Below are positions 1 through 9,261 of a DNA stretch of 64,000 nucleotides, one piece after another (position 1 is the stretch's first letter; each line of letters begins with the position of its first letter). The notes under the pieces are model-generated. The model was not told the origin of the DNA. It searched no databases and was given only the letters and a program-made list of their open reading frames with translations. Origin of the DNA: Saccharomycodes ludwigii (lineage: Eukaryota; Ascomycota; Saccharomycetes; Saccharomycodales; Saccharomycodaceae); the NCBI RefSeq assembly GCF_020623625.1, contig NC_060206.1, positions 248,001 to 312,000 of the forward strand. The letters run 5' to 3'. A program made the position numbers and the translations under genes.

Positions 1-1
1 A

Positions 2-709
2 TCTGCAAATTTGAAAAAACCCACCACTATAGAATTCACCACATGGAAAGCTGGTGCTTTATTGATTGTTGTTGGTAGTGTTTTGTTCTATGTCTTCAAC
101 AAGGAAAAGAAAAGATTGCAAATAGAGAAAGAAGCCGAATCCAATAGAGGGTACGGTAAACCACTAATTGGTGGTGCCTTTAACTTGATAGATTTTAATG
201 GCAACCCATTCACTGAAAAGAATTTACTAGGAAAGTTTAGTATTTTATATTTTGGATTTTCGCATTGTCCAGATATTTGTCCCGAAGAGTTGGATCAATT
301 AGGCAATTGGTTAGACGAGTTGGAAAAGAGAGGTATTAAGGATATCCAACCAATTTTTGTTACATGCGATCCAGCAAGGGACAGCCCAGAAGTATTGAAA
401 GAATATTTGAGTGAGTTTCATCCTGGTATCATTGGGTTAACGGGTACTTATGATGAAGTTAAAAACGCATGTAAAAAATACAGGGTTTATTTCTCAACAC
501 CCCCAAATGTTAAACCTGGACAAGATTATTTGGTTGACCATTCGATTTTCTTTTATTTAATGGATCCCGAAGGTGCATTTGTTGATGCGTTAGGGAGACA
601 ATATGATGGTATTACAGGTGCTAATAAAATTGAAGAGCAGATTAAGACTTATGTTCCAAAAGCTGAGCGTGAAAAAAGGAAAAAATCTTGGTACTCGTTT
701 TTGTTTTAA
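2..709 (+). CDS. SCO1: SCO1/SCO2-type mitochondrial copper chaperone, 5' end outside window
   Basis: Inner-membrane protein that delivers copper to the CuA site of cytochrome c oxidase subunit 2. The frame is open to the left edge and the only nearby start-like codon is a TTG at 11, so the gene is partial: the presequence lies outside. Visible parts are a membrane segment (KAGALLIVVGSVLFYVF) just before the RGYGKP linker, then the thioredoxin-like domain. The copper ligands are present: CPDIC (codons at 266 and 278) and the distal His in VDHSIFF (codon at 539). The closing motif YFSTPPNVKPGQDYLVDHSI is nearly identical to S. cerevisiae Sco1/Sco2. The neighbour is OLA1, as at YBR024W(SCO2)-YBR025C, so this is the SCO2-position gene. 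In a non-duplicated genome it would serve as the single SCO gene. Confidence 0.95.
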   Translation, partial: SANLKKPTTIEFTTWKAGALLIVVGSVLFYVFNKEKKRLQIEKEAESNRGYGKPLIGGAFNLIDFNGNPFTEKNLLGKFSILYFGFSHCPDICPEELDQLGNWLDELEKRGIKDIQPIFVTCDPARDSPEVLKEYLSEFHPGIIGLTGTYDEVKNACKKYRVYFSTPPNVKPGQDYLVDHSIFFYLMDPEGAFVDALGRQYDGITGANKIEEQIKTYVPKAEREKRKKSWYSFLF

Positions 710-1032
710 ATATATGATACTGTGCCTATGCTACTTAGAGGGAAACCCTTGTAAATATCTTTTTTTATGATATATATATATATATGTATATACGGCTCAA
801 TAAATATTTAAGTTTTCTTTATTACTGTTTTATAGCTAGTACTTTCTTTCTTATTACTGTTTTATAGCTAATACTCCCAGTAAAAAAAAAAAAAAAAAAG
901 GAAGAAAAAAAAAACTATATATACTATGATATTGTTATTAGATATTGTTATACAATAAGAGTGATCTTTTCCTTTTTTTTTTTGCTCCCTCTTAAATGCG
1001 ATGTTTATAGATAAAGGATGAAAATAAAAATG

Positions 1033-1068
<36 letters not shown>

Positions 1069-1084
1069 CATACACATTATACAA
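710..1084. other. Convergent intergenic spacer with (AT)15
   Basis: Lies between the 3' ends of the SCO gene and OLA1. It holds short AT tracts near 770, a pair of near-identical ATTACTGTTTTATAGCTA segments around 821-870, an A-rich run near 883, and a perfect (AT)15 microsatellite at 1035-1064. No gene is seen. Confidence 0.7.
821..872. repeat. Short tandem duplication, about 31-bp period
   Basis: The string TTATTACTGTTTTATAGCTA appears twice about 31 bases apart, each followed by GTACT or ATACT. It is a local duplication in the 3' flank of the SCO gene and could place two similar 3'-end signals; no function is shown. Confidence 0.6.
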
Positions 1085-2269
1085 CTAAGTTTTACCAGCG
1101 GCAGCTCTGAAATAAACAACATCACCATCTTCCATAACATAGTCTTTACCCTTTTGTTGCATTTTCCCAGCAGCTTTAACGGCTTTTTCATCTTTATATT
1201 CAACAAGATCATCATATTTCATAATGTCTGCCAAAATAAAAGTTTTCATTAAATCATTGTGGATAACGCCAGCAGCCTGAGGTGCTTTAGTACCTTTTCT
1301 AATGGTCCATTCCCTAACTTCACAATCACCAGCAGTGAAAAATGAAATCAAATCCAACTTCTTTCTCATGGTAGTAACGATTTTTGGTAAGGCAGAAATA
1401 GTACCGATTTTTTTCAATTCCTCAGCACCTTCTTCTTCGGTCATATGGGACAATCTTTCTTCCAAACAAACGGAAAATGGGATAATCAAATCACCTGGAG
1501 AGTTTTTGTCAACCCATTCCTTGATTCTCAACAAATGCTTGTTTTTCTTTCTAATGTAATCTCTTTCACTCAAGTTGATCAAGTAAATACATGGCTTAGC
1601 AGTTAACAATTGCATGCTGTTGATAATTTCAACTTCTTTGGAATTCCATGTTTGGTTGTAAACTCTATTGCCATCCTTTAACAACTGAATGATTTTTTCA
1701 ACAACAATGGCTTCTTCTTTCTTGTTCTTAACTTCCAAAGATTGACCACCTCTTCTCGTAATTTTTTCAATACCTTCCAAATGTTTTTCAGAAAATTCAA
1801 TATCTTTTAATCTCAATTCAGTAGAAATAATGTCTAAATCTCTAACTGGATCGACGTCACCTTCAATGTGAATAATCTCAGCATCATCAAAACAACGGAC
1901 AACTTGATAAATGGAATCAACAGCACGAATATGAGACAAAAAGGCATTACCTAAACCTTCCCCGGCAGAAGCACCCTTAGTTAAACCAGCAATATCATAG
2001 ACAGTTAATGTAGCTGGGACTTCAGAGGCTGCTTTTTTATAAATTTTACATAACTCATCAAATCTTGGAGATGGAACGATAACTCTGGCTTCTTCTGGAT
2101 CAATAGTAGCAAAAGGATAGTTAGCTGGGTTACCTAATGGACATCTAGTAATGGCTTGGAAAAAAGTGGACTTACCAACATTAGCTAAACCAACAATACC
2201 AGCTTTCAAATTGTTACCTGGACGACCCAATAAAATCTTTTTTTCTTCAACCTTCTTCTTTGGTGGCAT
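1085..2269 (-). CDS. OLA1: Obg-like P-loop ATPase Ola1
   Basis: Translation-factor-class ATPase of the YchF/Ola1 family, cytosolic, linked to ribosomes and proteasome and to stress tolerance. The protein is 394 aa, the same length as S. cerevisiae YBR025C, and very similar throughout. The G1 loop GIVGLANVGKS is at residues 24-34, the G3-like DIAGLTKGASAGEGLG follows, and the C-terminal TGS domain ends KGKDYVMEDGDVVYFRAAAGKT. The Ola1 subfamily prefers ATP because the G4 motif is altered; NLSERD is seen here where NKxD would be. The start is the ATG at 2269, which gives the conserved MPPKKK. Convergent with the SCO gene, matching chrII order. Confidence 0.98.
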   Translation of the reverse strand: MPPKKKVEEKKILLGRPGNNLKAGIVGLANVGKSTFFQAITRCPLGNPANYPFATIDPEEARVIVPSPRFDELCKIYKKAASEVPATLTVYDIAGLTKGASAGEGLGNAFLSHIRAVDSIYQVVRCFDDAEIIHIEGDVDPVRDLDIISTELRLKDIEFSEKHLEGIEKITRRGGQSLEVKNKKEEAIVVEKIIQLLKDGNRVYNQTWNSKEVEIINSMQLLTAKPCIYLINLSERDYIRKKNKHLLRIKEWVDKNSPGDLIIPFSVCLEERLSHMTEEEGAEELKKIGTISALPKIVTTMRKKLDLISFFTAGDCEVREWTIRKGTKAPQAAGVIHNDLMKTFILADIMKYDDLVEYKDEKAVKAAGKMQQKGKDYVMEDGDVVYFRAAAGKT

Positions 2270-2648
2270 GGTGCTATAAAGTTATCTATTCTCTTCTGTT
2301 TGTACAAATCTAGAGATATGAAATGAATTCTTAGAGAATTAAAAAGAAATATGAAAAGACAAAAAAGGACAGCATTAAAAGAGATGCAGCCAAGAAAGAG
2401 AAGATGGAAAAAATTACGTTAAATGGATGAATAATCTTTGAGAAGAGAAAGAAAAAAAAAAAAAAAAAATTTTTTTAAGTGGAAGCAAAAAATAAAAAAA
2501 AATTTTATCATGTAAAAAAAAAAAAAAACGTAATTTTCTTGTATTACTTTTTGTGCAAAAGCCGTACAAAATTACAATCTGGCTATTAACAAAAATTTAT
2601 AAAAATAACAAAAAAAATTAATTGAATTTTAACACATTTACTTGTAAT
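2270..2648. other. OLA1 upstream region
   Basis: Promoter side of OLA1 running to the tRNA 3' flank. It contains several A runs (near 2452-2470 and 2512-2528) and an A8 run at 2610-2617, which reads as T8 on the tRNA strand and is a plausible Pol III stop about 31 bases past the tRNA. No other gene is seen. Confidence 0.6.
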
Positions 2649-2720
2649 TGAGCGGTACGAGAATCGAACCCGTGTCTTCACCTTGGAAGGGTGAAATGAT
2701 AACCACTACACTAACCGCCC
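2649..2720 (-). tRNA. tRNA-Gly (anticodon UCC)
   Basis: On the minus strand the sequence folds as a standard 72-nt cloverleaf. The acceptor stem is GGGCGGT with ACCGCTC plus discriminator A, the A box is TTAGTGTAGTGG, the anticodon loop is CTTCCAA within a TCACC/GGTGA stem, and the B box is GGTTCGAATCTC. It is close to S. cerevisiae tRNA-Gly(UCC). There is no intron. It sits at a synteny break between OLA1 and the SPO21-like gene. Confidence 0.97.
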
Positions 2721-3224
2721 TGTAATTGTTGTTTATTACTAATATGACATTACCATGTAAGCATTACAAATATGACAACTATCTCTCACAAGAACGATAT
2801 GGTTATTATGATTAATAATAAATGGTTAGCCACAGATAATTAGAATCAACACTTAAGCAAAGAATATCTTTCAAAATATTGTTAAAAATTGATTTATAAT
2901 TTAAACCATTTCACTTTATGACAGAAAAAACTGGAATAAATAATAAATCGTGTGTTATAAAACATTACCTAAATACAAATGACACAAAATATACATATAT
3001 AATCAAATTCAGACACTAAACAAATAATTACAAAAAATCCTTTTTTTTGTTTCTCTCTCCCTCAAGGTTATTTTGTATCGACTTGAATCTATTCCAAATT
3101 AACTGATATTTATTAATTCAGAAAGAAATTGTGTTAGTATTGTTTTTATTTTATTTCACCTCTAAAAAAAAAAAAAAAATCAAATTTTAATAGTAAAAAG
3201 GTACAGAAAAATAAAAATTACCAC
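2721..3224. other. tRNA 5' flank and upstream region of SPO21-like gene
   Basis: Contains the dispersed repeat (separate entry) and an A-rich leader just before the ATG at 3225. No gene is seen. Confidence 0.5.
2807..2908 (+). repeat. Dispersed tRNA-flanking repeat, copy 1 (probable LTR-retrotransposon remnant)
   Basis: A segment beginning near TAATAAATGGTTAGCC and ending near ATTGATTTATAAT is repeated at 59711-59834 at roughly nine-tenths identity by eye. Both copies lie about 90-240 bases upstream of a tRNA gene. That placement is typical of yeast LTR retrotransposon remnants, which insert next to Pol III genes in either orientation. No internal coding region accompanies it. Family and exact ends cannot be settled here; it looks old and broken. 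Confidence 0.5.
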
Positions 3225-5825
3225 ATGGATAAGATAAGCAATACAATTAAGACAACCAACAATATCGATAGAGTAATTCTACCTACGGACTGCAACTTCA
3301 CTAATAATGAAAAGGAACTATCAAACGATTTACCCAACCCAAACGAAATTTGTAATATAGGCAATTACACAATTCATACTGATAATGAAGTTTCTTCATC
3401 TGATGAGGATTTTTTAAAAAATGGTTATGTAAATGATTCTTCGTTATTAAATGACAAAAATCTTGATTTGAACGCTCCTTCTTCCTCTAATTCCTTTTTG
3501 AACCTTTTTCTTAGACTTAGTCCCAAAAAAAAAGTACAGTCTAAAAATTTACAAATCGAAAATCAAGACAAAGATTCAGCTTTAAAAACTACGATGCAAA
3601 GCGGAAAGGAAAACACTGAATTCCAAGAACAAAATAATCATGTCACTTTAGCTAGATCCGGTAATTTTTCTTCACAAACTTCAACTCCCAAAAAAGGCAT
3701 CTTAAAAACAAATAATAAAAACCATATATCAACCACAAAGAGTTTTAATGGGGACATTAATAATTCTGATATTTCCACTGCAAGTGAAAAATGTCCTCGA
3801 GATGATACTAGCGAAGCATCGTTATCCAGTACTGGTCTTTATAGATTTTCTAGGTTTAGAGATAAATTTTTGAAAAGAAAAATAAGAAGCTCAGAGGAGA
3901 AAATCATTGACATAGATAGAAACAATACTAGTAATGACCTTGATTCTGCTCTAAGTTTCAAGGACCAAGCTTTAGATATTGTTAGTTGTAGCTCAAAGTT
4001 AGAATCTGAAAATGACTCAATTGCTTCACAAAGTCATGTACAAGATGGGGTGGAAGGTTATGATATTCATTCTATTGAACCTTCAATAAATGATCAGTTC
4101 AAATTACCAGCAATTTCAAACGGGAAAAATATTGTCGAGAGGTTGAATGAGCAAATAAGGGAATATGACCAAGAAGTGGAAAGGAAATTTGACGAGACTG
4201 AAAAGTTGGATACCGATAGAGAAAATAACAATGTTTTGCCATTGATTGAAGACGACAATAGTGAATATTTTAGCATTGTTAGAGATGAAAACATTAAAAA
4301 AAATATTAAAAATTGGAAAAATGAAAATAATACAAGTCCATCCGTACCATCTGAAGCATCTTCTGATCTCAGTTCCAAAGTTTTTTCTGCTAATATTATA
4401 AGTGAGCAGGATTCAGAAAAGGATGAAGAGACCAATAACATTAACCCCCACCATAATTCGGATATGGTAACTGCCGCCACCAGTGCCGATAATTATTTGA
4501 GTGTTTACAAAACTGTTGAACACTACAAGCAGGACTACCTAGCCAAAGAGGCCAGTGCCGATAATTTATTTGATGAAGTGGTCATTAGAGCAGGATCTCA
4601 AACATACAAAAATTTGAGTAAATTGAAATTATTATTTAGCGATGAAAAATCTGAGGAGACTGAAGAAAACACCCAGTTACCTTGCTTGAGACAATACACT
4701 AACGAATTATTAGAAAAAGCAGAAAATTGTGTCATTAAAAATAATGAAAATAATGCCAACAAGCTTTCTGAAATTGAAACCAAGTACAAAGCAAAAATCA
4801 GTCAATTGAAGAAAAAAATGGTTAAGGAATTATCATTTATGGACAAATTAGATAAGGAAAATGATAACTTAGCTATAGATAATGGCAACCTAAAAAAGGA
4901 ATTAAACAGTTCAAAGGAACTTTTAATTCTGCTGCAAAAAAAAACAGAAAACCTTGATGCTGAAAAAAATGAATTAGAAATCAAATTAAGGCAAAAGGAG
5001 GAGCAACATGAAGAATGCAAAAATGATTTCAAAACCCTACAAGAAAAATACAACGGATTAAAGAGTAAAAAGGAAGGTGTAGAAAAAGAATATACACAGA
5101 CATTCAAAAATTTGCAAAAATTAACTATAGAATATGATGTGTTATTGAAAAACAATACTTGTGCAACAGACAAAGTGTATGACGTTTTGAAACAAATAAC
5201 AGGGAGCTCTAATGACTTGAACGATTTGCTTAATAAGTTTGAAAAGTTGGAACTAGACAGAGGCAAAATTTCCAAGGAGTTAGACAACATTAAAGATTAC
5301 GTTAAGGATTTGGAAACAAAAAATGGCAAACTAAAGAAATCATATAAAGGAGTAGAAAGAAAAGTTTTTGACTTAAAAAGGGAGAACCAGCAATTTAAAC
5401 AACAATTGAACTTATTGAATTGCTATAAGGAGCAATCATTTTTATTATTGCAACAAATTGTTGTGGATTATAACCAAGTTTTGGATAAAGAATCTTTGTC
5501 TTATGTGGACAATCAAATAAAGGAATTTTCAAAGCAAAATATGTTAAAGCAAACGTTTTCTCATAATTGGTTAAATCAGGAAATAAAAAAAGTTCAACAA
5601 TTCTATGAGCAAACCGTCCATGAAATTCTAATCAAGGAAATTGTTTCGAATCACATTTCGAATCTAAGAGCAAATGTTTTTTTAAGCGAGCAATTGAAAG
5701 GCTTGAGGCGTCAGCTAAAAGATAAAGATGACAAAATCGAACATATATTGAAATATACAGGACAGTTGGAGGTTGCTAATAAAGTGTTGAAAAAAAAGAT
5801 GTTAACTGGCTTTGGAAACTCCTGA
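3225..5825 (+). CDS. SPO21/YSW1-like coiled-coil protein (meiotic spindle-pole / prospore membrane)
   Basis: 866-aa protein. The first 450 residues or so are low-complexity, rich in Ser, Asn and acidic residues, with basic patches (LSPKKK; RFSRFRDKFLKRKIR). From about residue 515 to the end it is a long coiled coil rich in Lys/Glu heptads, closing with a leucine-rich segment (EQLKGLRRQLKDKDDKIEHIL). In S. cerevisiae SPO21/MPC70 (YOL091W) lies immediately before MSH2 (YOL090W) and HAL9, and its ohnologue YSW1 (YBR148W) lies near TBS1. The gene here occupies that position and strand and has the same architecture. Spo21 is a meiosis-specific outer-plaque protein that nucleates the prospore membrane. 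Assignment rests on position and architecture rather than recognised sequence identity; at 866 aa it is longer than the roughly 610-aa yeast proteins. Confidence 0.7.
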   Translation: MDKISNTIKTTNNIDRVILPTDCNFTNNEKELSNDLPNPNEICNIGNYTIHTDNEVSSSDEDFLKNGYVNDSSLLNDKNLDLNAPSSSNSFLNLFLRLSPKKKVQSKNLQIENQDKDSALKTTMQSGKENTEFQEQNNHVTLARSGNFSSQTSTPKKGILKTNNKNHISTTKSFNGDINNSDISTASEKCPRDDTSEASLSSTGLYRFSRFRDKFLKRKIRSSEEKIIDIDRNNTSNDLDSALSFKDQALDIVSCSSKLESENDSIASQSHVQDGVEGYDIHSIEPSINDQFKLPAISNGKNIVERLNEQIREYDQEVERKFDETEKLDTDRENNNVLPLIEDDNSEYFSIVRDENIKKNIKNWKNENNTSPSVPSEASSDLSSKVFSANIISEQDSEKDEETNNINPHHNSDMVTAATSADNYLSVYKTVEHYKQDYLAKEASADNLFDEVVIRAGSQTYKNLSKLKLLFSDEKSEETEENTQLPCLRQYTNELLEKAENCVIKNNENNANKLSEIETKYKAKISQLKKKMVKELSFMDKLDKENDNLAIDNGNLKKELNSSKELLILLQKKTENLDAEKNELEIKLRQKEEQHEECKNDFKTLQEKYNGLKSKKEGVEKEYTQTFKNLQKLTIEYDVLLKNNTCATDKVYDVLKQITGSSNDLNDLLNKFEKLELDRGKISKELDNIKDYVKDLETKNGKLKKSYKGVERKVFDLKRENQQFKQQLNLLNCYKEQSFLLLQQIVVDYNQVLDKESLSYVDNQIKEFSKQNMLKQTFSHNWLNQEIKKVQQFYEQTVHEILIKEIVSNHISNLRANVFLSEQLKGLRRQLKDKDDKIEHILKYTGQLEVANKVLKKKMLTGFGNS

Positions 5826-5955
5826 TGTTCACAAATATGCAGTTGATGGTGATTTTATCAAGACAAAAAGAATTGACAGTAGCATTGTTAAAAAGTATTT
5901 ACACTTTGTTTAGGTTTTGATTTGCTGGATTCTGCATGTGGTTCGGACATCTCGG

Positions 5956-5992
<37 letters not shown>

Positions 5993-6002
5993 CTTTCATT
6001 TT

Positions 6003-6038
6003 ACGCGTTGTTAAAATGTAATTTAATATATTACGCGT
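6003..6038 (+). promoter_or_regulatory. Pair of MCB (ACGCGT) elements upstream of MSH2
   Basis: ACGCGT occurs at 6003-6008 and 6033-6038, both in the context TTACGCGTT and exactly 30 bases apart, about 260-300 bases before the MSH2 ATG. MCB is the binding site of MBF (Mbp1/Swi6), which drives G1/S expression of DNA replication and repair genes. ACGCGT is rare in sequence this AT-rich, so a spaced pair is a strong signal. Regulation by MBF is inferred. Confidence 0.8.
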
Positions 6039-6197
6039 TTTAGAAAGAGGAAAGATTTTACTCGTACATGAAAATAGGTTTTTTTTTAAATTTTAATTAT
6101 AGAAAAAAAAAAGAAAAAGAAAAAAGTCATTCTTTGCTCTTCTTTTAGCAAATCAATGTCTATTTTATAATATAATCCCTCCATTCTTATATCCAAA

Positions 6198-6245
6198 ATT
6201 GTAACAAAAATTGTAACAAAAGTTGCAACAAAAATTGTAACAAAA
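6198..6245 (+). repeat. Four tandem 12-bp units in the MSH2 leader/promoter
   Basis: Unit ATTGTAACAAAA is repeated four times; the third copy reads GTTGCAACAAAA, whose GTTGCAAC core is a perfect palindrome. The array ends 53 bases before the MSH2 ATG, so it probably lies in the 5' UTR or core promoter. Confidence 0.85.
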
Positions 6246-6298
6246 ATCAATTTTCTCTTTTTCCCAACCACTACTTCCTCCGTATTATCATTTTCATC

Positions 6299-9148
6299 AT
6301 GACATCCATTAGACCCGAGTTGAGATTCACTGATATCGCTGAAGAAAGAGGATTTTATAAAAGATTTCTTACTTTACCGGAAAAACCAGAAAATATCATT
6401 AGGATTGCAGACAGAGGTGAATATTACACCATCGTGGGTGAAGATGCTCAATTCGCAGCACAACAGGTTTATCACACCAGTTCTGTTTTAAAAAAAGCCA
6501 ACTGCTTATCTGGTAACGAAAACAGTGAACCATTAACCTATGTAACCATGTCACAACAAGTTTGTCTACAATTTTTAAAAATGTGTTTATTCGAATATGG
6601 TTACAAGATTGAAATATATGATAAAAGCTGGAAAATTATTAAACGTGCCTCGCCAGGTAATATTGAACAAATCGATGATTTATTATCGGTTTCTATTGAC
6701 AGTTCCATTGTTTTATGCAGTTTAAAATTTCAAAATAATTTAAATGAGGGAAATTCTACGATTGGCTGCTCTTTTGTCGATAGTAGCATCTATAAACTTG
6801 GAATGATTGAATTACTCGACAATGAGGTCTATTCTAATTTAGAAAGCTTGATTATCCAGTTAGGTGCAAAAGAATGTTTAGTGCCAGACTTAAGGGAAAA
6901 CATTAGTCAAAAAAAGGAACTAGAAAAGATTACAAGGGTTATCGATCGCTGTGGGTGCGTTGTTACTTTTGTCAAACCTTCCGACTTTACGGATAAGGAT
7001 GTTGATCAGGATATAGTAAGATTAGTTGGTGATGAATTGACATTGGCACTACCTAAATATTCCAAATTATGTCTAAGTGCTTGTAATGCTCTATTAATTT
7101 ATTTAAATTTAATGGGAGAAACTAAAAATTACGGAAAATATGAATTAATTGAACACTCTTTGAACCAATATATGAAACTAGATGCCAGTTCCCTAAGAGC
7201 TTTAAATATTTTCCCACAAGGTCCTTCTCAATCAATTGCCACTGCGGGAAGTAGTAACCACACCAAGATAAATAGTGTATTTCAATTACTAAATAAGTGT
7301 AAAACACATTCCGGAGTCAGATTGTTACACGAATGGTTAAAACAACCCTTGTTGGACCTGGATGAATTGAATAAAAGACACGATTTGGTCGAATTTTTAA
7401 TCGATCAATTAGAATTAAGACAAATATTACGAGACAATTATTTACCACATGTGCCGGACGTTAGAAGAATTACCAAAAAATTAAATATGAAGGCCAATTT
7501 AGATGAAGTATTAAAATTGTACACCTTTGTGGATAAATTACCCATGATTGCCTCAACTATCAAAGAATATGTAGCTGATTGTGGTACCAATCACACTGCT
7601 AATATTATTTTAGAGGAATGGTATGGTCCCTTGGAAAAGGAAATTGAGCCTCTATCAAATTTTAAAAAAATGGTAGAGGACACTATAGACCTAGATCATT
7701 ATGAAAAATATAACGAAGCTATTATCAATTGTGAGGCAGAAGAACAGTTATCCTTGTGCAAGGGAAAGTTAGACCAACATTTAGCCGAGGTCGAAGACCT
7801 CCATTCTTCTGTAGCTGAAGATTTGGGTACGGATGACAAGAGATTGAAGCTAGAAAAACACCACTTGTATGGTTGGTGTTTCAGATTAACCCGTAATGAT
7901 GCCAAAGTTTTACGTGGAAAAACTGAACATCGCTATTACGAATTATCCACTGTGAAAGCAGGTGTCTATTTCACCACCAAAGACTTGGAAAGGATTTCTA
8001 AAGAAATTGAACAATTAGAACAGCAATATGATGCTTTACAAAAAGAATTAGTCGCTGAGGTTGTCGCTGTTGCTTTAACATATACACCTGTATTGGAGAG
8101 AATATCAATGATTTTGGCCAATGTCGATGTGCTATGCTCTTTTGCACATGTTTCATCCTATGCGCCTATCCCCTATGTCCGCCCTACTATGCTATCTATG
8201 ACAGAGCAAGATACTAGAAAATTGATTTTGCAAAATTCCCGCCACCCTGTGTTGGAAGTTCAAGATGATGTTTCATTTATTTCCAACGATGTTAAAATGG
8301 AACGCGGAACCAGAGATTTTTTGATTATTACCGGTCCAAATATGGGTGGTAAATCCACGTATATTAGGCAGATTGGTGTGATTGTATTAATGGCCCAGGT
8401 TGGATGTTTTGTTCCCTGTGATGATGCTCAAATCTCTATTATGGATTCCATCCTATGCAGAGTTGGTGCCGGTGATTCTCAATTTAAGGGGGTATCTACT
8501 TTTATGGTTGAAATGTTAGAAACTTCATCTATCTTGAAAAATTCTACATCTAACTCGTTGGTTATAATTGATGAATTAGGTCGTGGTACCAGTACTTATG
8601 ATGGTTTTGGTCTTGCTTGGAGTATTAGTGAATTTATTGCCACTAAAATTAAATGCTTCACTTTATTTGCGACACATTTCCACGAGTTAACAGCATTAGC
8701 TGAACGATTACCGAATATCAAAAACATGCAGGTTTTGGCCCATATTGATACTGCAGTTGGAGGGGAAAGCGCAAAGAATAAAGACGATGAAATTACGTTA
8801 TTATATAAAGTGGAAGATGGTATATCAGATCAATCTTTTGGTATCAATGTTGCCGAGGTTGTCAATTTTCCAACAAAAATCATTCAAATGGCAAAACGAA
8901 AAGCAAGTGAGTTGGAAGAATTAAAAGAGGCAACAAATGAAGATGATGTGAGTAAGAAACATTGCACTAAGCATGAGATCGCCCATGGTACTGCCAGTTT
9001 AAAAAATATATTACGAGAATGGAAAAAAAAAGTGGAACAAACTGAAAATTTAGATAACATGAAAGCCATTGAAAACTTACTTCGTGATGTTTATAAAGTT
9101 GCCGAAGACGATAAATATATCCGTGAGTTAATACGGGAACTTGAATAA
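6299..9148 (+). CDS. MSH2: DNA mismatch repair ATPase Msh2
   Basis: MutS homologue. It pairs with Msh6 or Msh3 to recognise mismatches and small loops in nuclear DNA and then engages the Mlh1 complexes. 949 aa, close to the 964 of S. cerevisiae. The start at 6299 gives MTSIRPELRFTDIAEERGFYKRF, which aligns with the yeast N-terminus. The order is mismatch-binding domain, connector, lever/clamp helices (about 300-640), then the ATPase. Walker A GPNMGGKST is at 679-687, and Walker B with signature DELGRGTSTYDGFG starts at 758. The C-terminal helix-turn-helix dimerisation region is present. Neighbours match YOL091W-YOL090W-YOL089C. Two upstream MCB boxes suggest G1/S induction. No missing catalytic residues. 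Confidence 0.99.
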   Translation: MTSIRPELRFTDIAEERGFYKRFLTLPEKPENIIRIADRGEYYTIVGEDAQFAAQQVYHTSSVLKKANCLSGNENSEPLTYVTMSQQVCLQFLKMCLFEYGYKIEIYDKSWKIIKRASPGNIEQIDDLLSVSIDSSIVLCSLKFQNNLNEGNSTIGCSFVDSSIYKLGMIELLDNEVYSNLESLIIQLGAKECLVPDLRENISQKKELEKITRVIDRCGCVVTFVKPSDFTDKDVDQDIVRLVGDELTLALPKYSKLCLSACNALLIYLNLMGETKNYGKYELIEHSLNQYMKLDASSLRALNIFPQGPSQSIATAGSSNHTKINSVFQLLNKCKTHSGVRLLHEWLKQPLLDLDELNKRHDLVEFLIDQLELRQILRDNYLPHVPDVRRITKKLNMKANLDEVLKLYTFVDKLPMIASTIKEYVADCGTNHTANIILEEWYGPLEKEIEPLSNFKKMVEDTIDLDHYEKYNEAIINCEAEEQLSLCKGKLDQHLAEVEDLHSSVAEDLGTDDKRLKLEKHHLYGWCFRLTRNDAKVLRGKTEHRYYELSTVKAGVYFTTKDLERISKEIEQLEQQYDALQKELVAEVVAVALTYTPVLERISMILANVDVLCSFAHVSSYAPIPYVRPTMLSMTEQDTRKLILQNSRHPVLEVQDDVSFISNDVKMERGTRDFLIITGPNMGGKSTYIRQIGVIVLMAQVGCFVPCDDAQISIMDSILCRVGAGDSQFKGVSTFMVEMLETSSILKNSTSNSLVIIDELGRGTSTYDGFGLAWSISEFIATKIKCFTLFATHFHELTALAERLPNIKNMQVLAHIDTAVGGESAKNKDDEITLLYKVEDGISDQSFGINVAEVVNFPTKIIQMAKRKASELEELKEATNEDDVSKKHCTKHEIAHGTASLKNILREWKKKVEQTENLDNMKAIENLLRDVYKVAEDDKYIRELIRELE

Positions 9149-9261
9149 GGTAGTGTTTTTGTACACACAAGTTTATATATCTGTATCTATGTATCTATCT
9201 ATTTCTCTTATCTTCCCCCCTCCCCCTTGCCTTCTCTCTTCATATATATATGCCCATAATA

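Larger units (their letters stand above)
5826..6298. other. MSH2 promoter region
   Basis: Holds (AT)15 at 5961-5990, two MCB boxes and a four-copy 12-bp repeat (separate entries), and a TCGGACA site at 5943-5949. This is a compact promoter between tandemly oriented genes. Confidence 0.7.
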
